The notes under the pieces were generated by a model. The model did not search any database, was not told the origin of the DNA, and worked only from the letters and a program-made list of their open reading frames with translations. Shown here piece by piece: positions 13,854 to 15,689 of a DNA stretch of 15,689 nt. The position numbers and the translations under genes are program-made. The stretch is from Actinomycetota bacterium (GTDB taxonomy: Bacteria; Actinomycetota; Aquicultoria; Aquicultorales; Aquicultoraceae). How positions within the stretch are numbered: the stretch's first letter is position 1; every line of letters begins with the position of its first letter. The stretch spans positions 14,948 through 30,636 of the forward strand of contig JASEIR010000010.1 in NCBI GenBank assembly GCA_030017355.1. Reading direction: 5' to 3'.

Positions 13854-15689
13854 GATATAAAGGCATCGCAGCTACCATTAAATGTTCTATTGTATGCGCC
13901 GTCAGTAGTTGGAAAATCGCTAGAATAGGTTTGCCCAGCAATATAAAAGTTTCCCTCACTATCAGCAATGATTGCATTAGCTCTATCCCATCTACCATCA
14001 CCGCTAATGCTTCCACCTATAAAGGTAGAGGCAAGAAGACTAGTTAGGTTAGGGTTTAGCTTGGAAACAACAGCATCACTATAACCACTTTTGGTTGATT
14101 TATATGCACCTGGTGTGATTGGGTACCCACCATAACTCTCCCCGGCAAAGCAAATGTTGCCAGAGGGGTCTATAACAACTGAGTTTGCATAATCGTCACG
14201 AGTGCTTCCAACAAAAGTAGATGCAAGAAGGCTAGTAAGGCTAGAGTTGATTTTAGAGATAAATATATCAGTATAGCTAGTGCCATTTTGCGTTGTATCA
14301 TATACACCATTTGTTGTTGGAAAATCGGATGATTTTGTCGCCCCGACTACGTAAATGTTGCCATAACTATCCCGACAAACGGACCTTGCTTTATCCTCAT
14401 TGCTGCCGCCTAAAAATGTGGAGGATAACAAATTGCTAAGGCTAGAATCAAGCACTGATATGAAAGCATCCCAATTGCCATTATGCGAAGTATCGTATGA
14501 CCCGCCTGTGGTGGGGAAATTAGAGGAATATGTTTCCCCAACTACATATACATTGTTCAAGCCATCTATGGCAAGGGAATATGCCCAATCGTATGAACTC
14601 CCTCCAAGAAACGTTGAGGAAACCAGGTTAAGGCTACTATCAAATTTTGAAATAAAGGCATCATCGCTACCGCCATACGTTGTATCATATGCACCGGTTG
14701 TAGCGGGAAAATTGCTCGTGCCTGCTTTGCCTGATACATAAATATTACCCTCACTATCTTTAATAATCGATTGACCGAAATTATAACCACCGCCACCAAG
14801 AGTAGTTGAAGCAAGCATAGGATCAATAATGAGAGGTTGGGTTTTGTCATAACTGCCAATATCAAAACCGTAGGTATTCTCATCAACGAAATACGAGACC
14901 TTTACGTAATGCTTGGCACCATCTTTTTCTTGATAAGCGATTGGCCTGGTGAAGCTCAGCTCTCCGAGGTCTGTTTCTACCTCAAGCTCACCCTTGCTAC
15001 TTACAGTAAGGGAGCTCGCACCTTCTATTGTCACTTGTATGTCCTTAACTTCAGCACCTGGCTGTACAACAAAAATCTTCTCAAAATTATTTTCATGCGC
15101 TCTCAGACTTAGACCTATCCCGCTGTAAACTTCTCCTAACTCTATGCGATTAAAGGTTGATAATCCTGTTCTCCAGGCTTCTTTATCATTACCAACTAGA
15201 TAATTGATTTTGGTTTTTGTCTTATCGGCACCTTTAGGATCTATATTTTTAGCTCCGATAAGGCGCTCTCTTATAGCCCACCCTTTTATAGCTTCCGTCT
15301 CTGGACCTTTATCGGCGTCATCTTCATCTCTTTGCTTAGCAGTATCTTTACCTTTTATCTTGTCCTTACGCTTTAATAGTAAATAAGTTAGCTCACCTTC
15401 ATCGTCGATGAAGACATTGCCGACAGACGTATTGATATAGTATCTTACAGATTGGTTCTTTATCTGGCCTTCATTCTTTATAAAGGCCGTCCCCATGTTA
15501 GAAACCTTATCAACAATAATTTCTTTGTCTTTCTGTTTAATTGCATTGTTATCCGTTGTGCTCGGGGCTACCATTACCTTACTTGCTGATTTTACGCGAG
15601 CCTTCTCTGGGCTCTGCATAGCTTGGCTTACACTAGTCTGAAAGATTGATGCAATGGATGCCAATAACATAGAGATAGCAAGCAAGAGT
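13847..15689 (-). CDS. SBBP beta-propeller repeat surface protein, N-terminal part (5' end beyond window)
   Basis: This is the upstream part of the large RHS protein. The visible frame starts inside a signal peptide (LLAISMLLASIASIF, cleavage near SQA), so only a few N-terminal residues lie beyond the right edge. Next comes a globular domain typical of proteins with SBBP repeats (FIKNEGQIKNQSVRYYI, then GNVFIDDEGELTY), interrupted by a highly charged stretch (about 105-135) and ending near PLIIDP at 285-289. From about 290 on there are five SBBP beta-propeller repeats of ~62 residues, each with STFLGG-type, SxGNIYVxG-type, FPTTxGxYD-type and DAFISK-type elements. A sixth blade would start at the stop. 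The frame closes with TAA at 13847, but the next domains follow in the -1 frame, so this is probably one gene with 10458-13814. Role: probably cell-surface or secreted; function unknown. Confidence 0.8.
   Translation of the reverse strand, partial: LLLAISMLLASIASIFQTSVSQAMQSPEKARVKSASKVMVAPSTTDNNAIKQKDKEIIVDKVSNMGTAFIKNEGQIKNQSVRYYINTSVGNVFIDDEGELTYLLLKRKDKIKGKDTAKQRDEDDADKGPETEAIKGWAIRERLIGAKNIDPKGADKTKTKINYLVGNDKEAWRTGLSTFNRIELGEVYSGIGLSLRAHENNFEKIFVVQPGAEVKDIQVTIEGASSLTVSSKGELEVETDLGELSFTRPIAYQEKDGAKHYVKVSYFVDENTYGFDIGSYDKTQPLIIDPMLASTTLGGGGYNFGQSIIKDSEGNIYVSGKAGTSNFPATTGAYDTTYGGSDDAFISKFDSSLNLVSSTFLGGSSYDWAYSLAIDGLNNVYVVGETYSSNFPTTGGSYDTSHNGNWDAFISVLDSSLSNLLSSTFLGGSNEDKARSVCRDSYGNIYVVGATKSSDFPTTNGVYDTTQNGTSYTDIFISKINSSLTSLLASTFVGSTRDDYANSVVIDPSGNICFAGESYGGYPITPGAYKSTKSGYSDAVVSKLNPNLTSLLASTFIGGSISGDGRWDRANAIIADSEGNFYIAGQTYSSDFPTTDGAYNRTFNGSCDAFISK

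Noticed and set aside
13847..14820. Regular ~185-bp repeats suggesting a CRISPR or satellite array
   Set aside because: The repeats are degenerate and translate into in-frame SBBP propeller blades; repeat identity is at protein level and there are no short identical repeats with unique spacers.

Overview
The window reads as a piece of a moderately AT-rich bacterial chromosome from a strict anaerobe. The grounds are an NfnAB-type electron-bifurcating transhydrogenase, a 2-hydroxyacyl-CoA-dehydratase-type (BadF/HgdC plus DUF2229/HgdB-like) ATP-driven reductase operon, strong Shine-Dalgarno sites (AAGGAG, GGAGG) with some GTG/TTG starts, and sigma70-like promoters. A clostridial (Firmicutes) or anaerobic deep-branching actinobacterial host fits; the sequence alone does not settle which.

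Layout. (1) 1-2155, minus: nfnA then nfnB (nfnB runs off the left edge), behind a TTGACA-17-TACGAT promoter. (2) 2298-5409, minus: a tightly overlapping three-gene operon of two DUF2229-type cysteine-rich proteins and a BadF/HgdC-type ATPase. (3) 5410-7431: a gene-poor stretch with a tandem repeat, several hairpins including one good terminator, two unrecognised minus-strand secreted or membrane-anchored proteins, and an orphan LuxR-type HTH fragment between them. (4) 7680-10417, plus: an arsenic-resistance operon, arsR - small thioredoxin - ArsP-type permease - remnant of an arsC-like gene - ACR3-type carrier, led by a sigma70-like promoter overlapped by an ATCAA-N6-TTGAT ArsR-type operator. 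(5) 10436-15689, minus: a very large surface/secreted protein (signal peptide, SBBP beta-propeller repeats, PKD domain, RHS/YD repeats). It is split by an apparent -1 frameshift, and its C-terminal RHS core is cut short inside a 17-bp inverted repeat.

How the parts may work together. NfnAB couples ferredoxin and NADH to NADP(H). The BadF/DUF2229 operon is expected to use ATP to push electrons to very low potential on an iron-sulfur acceptor, so both left-hand operons manage low-potential electrons, though a shared pathway is inference. In the ars operon, ArsR would sense As(III), and the two carriers would export organic and inorganic trivalent arsenic. The dedicated arsenate reductase appears to have been lost, leaving its last ~25 codons overlapping the start of the ACR3 gene. 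The large RHS gene looks damaged (frameshift, lost C-terminus) and may be a decaying or phase-variable surface protein.
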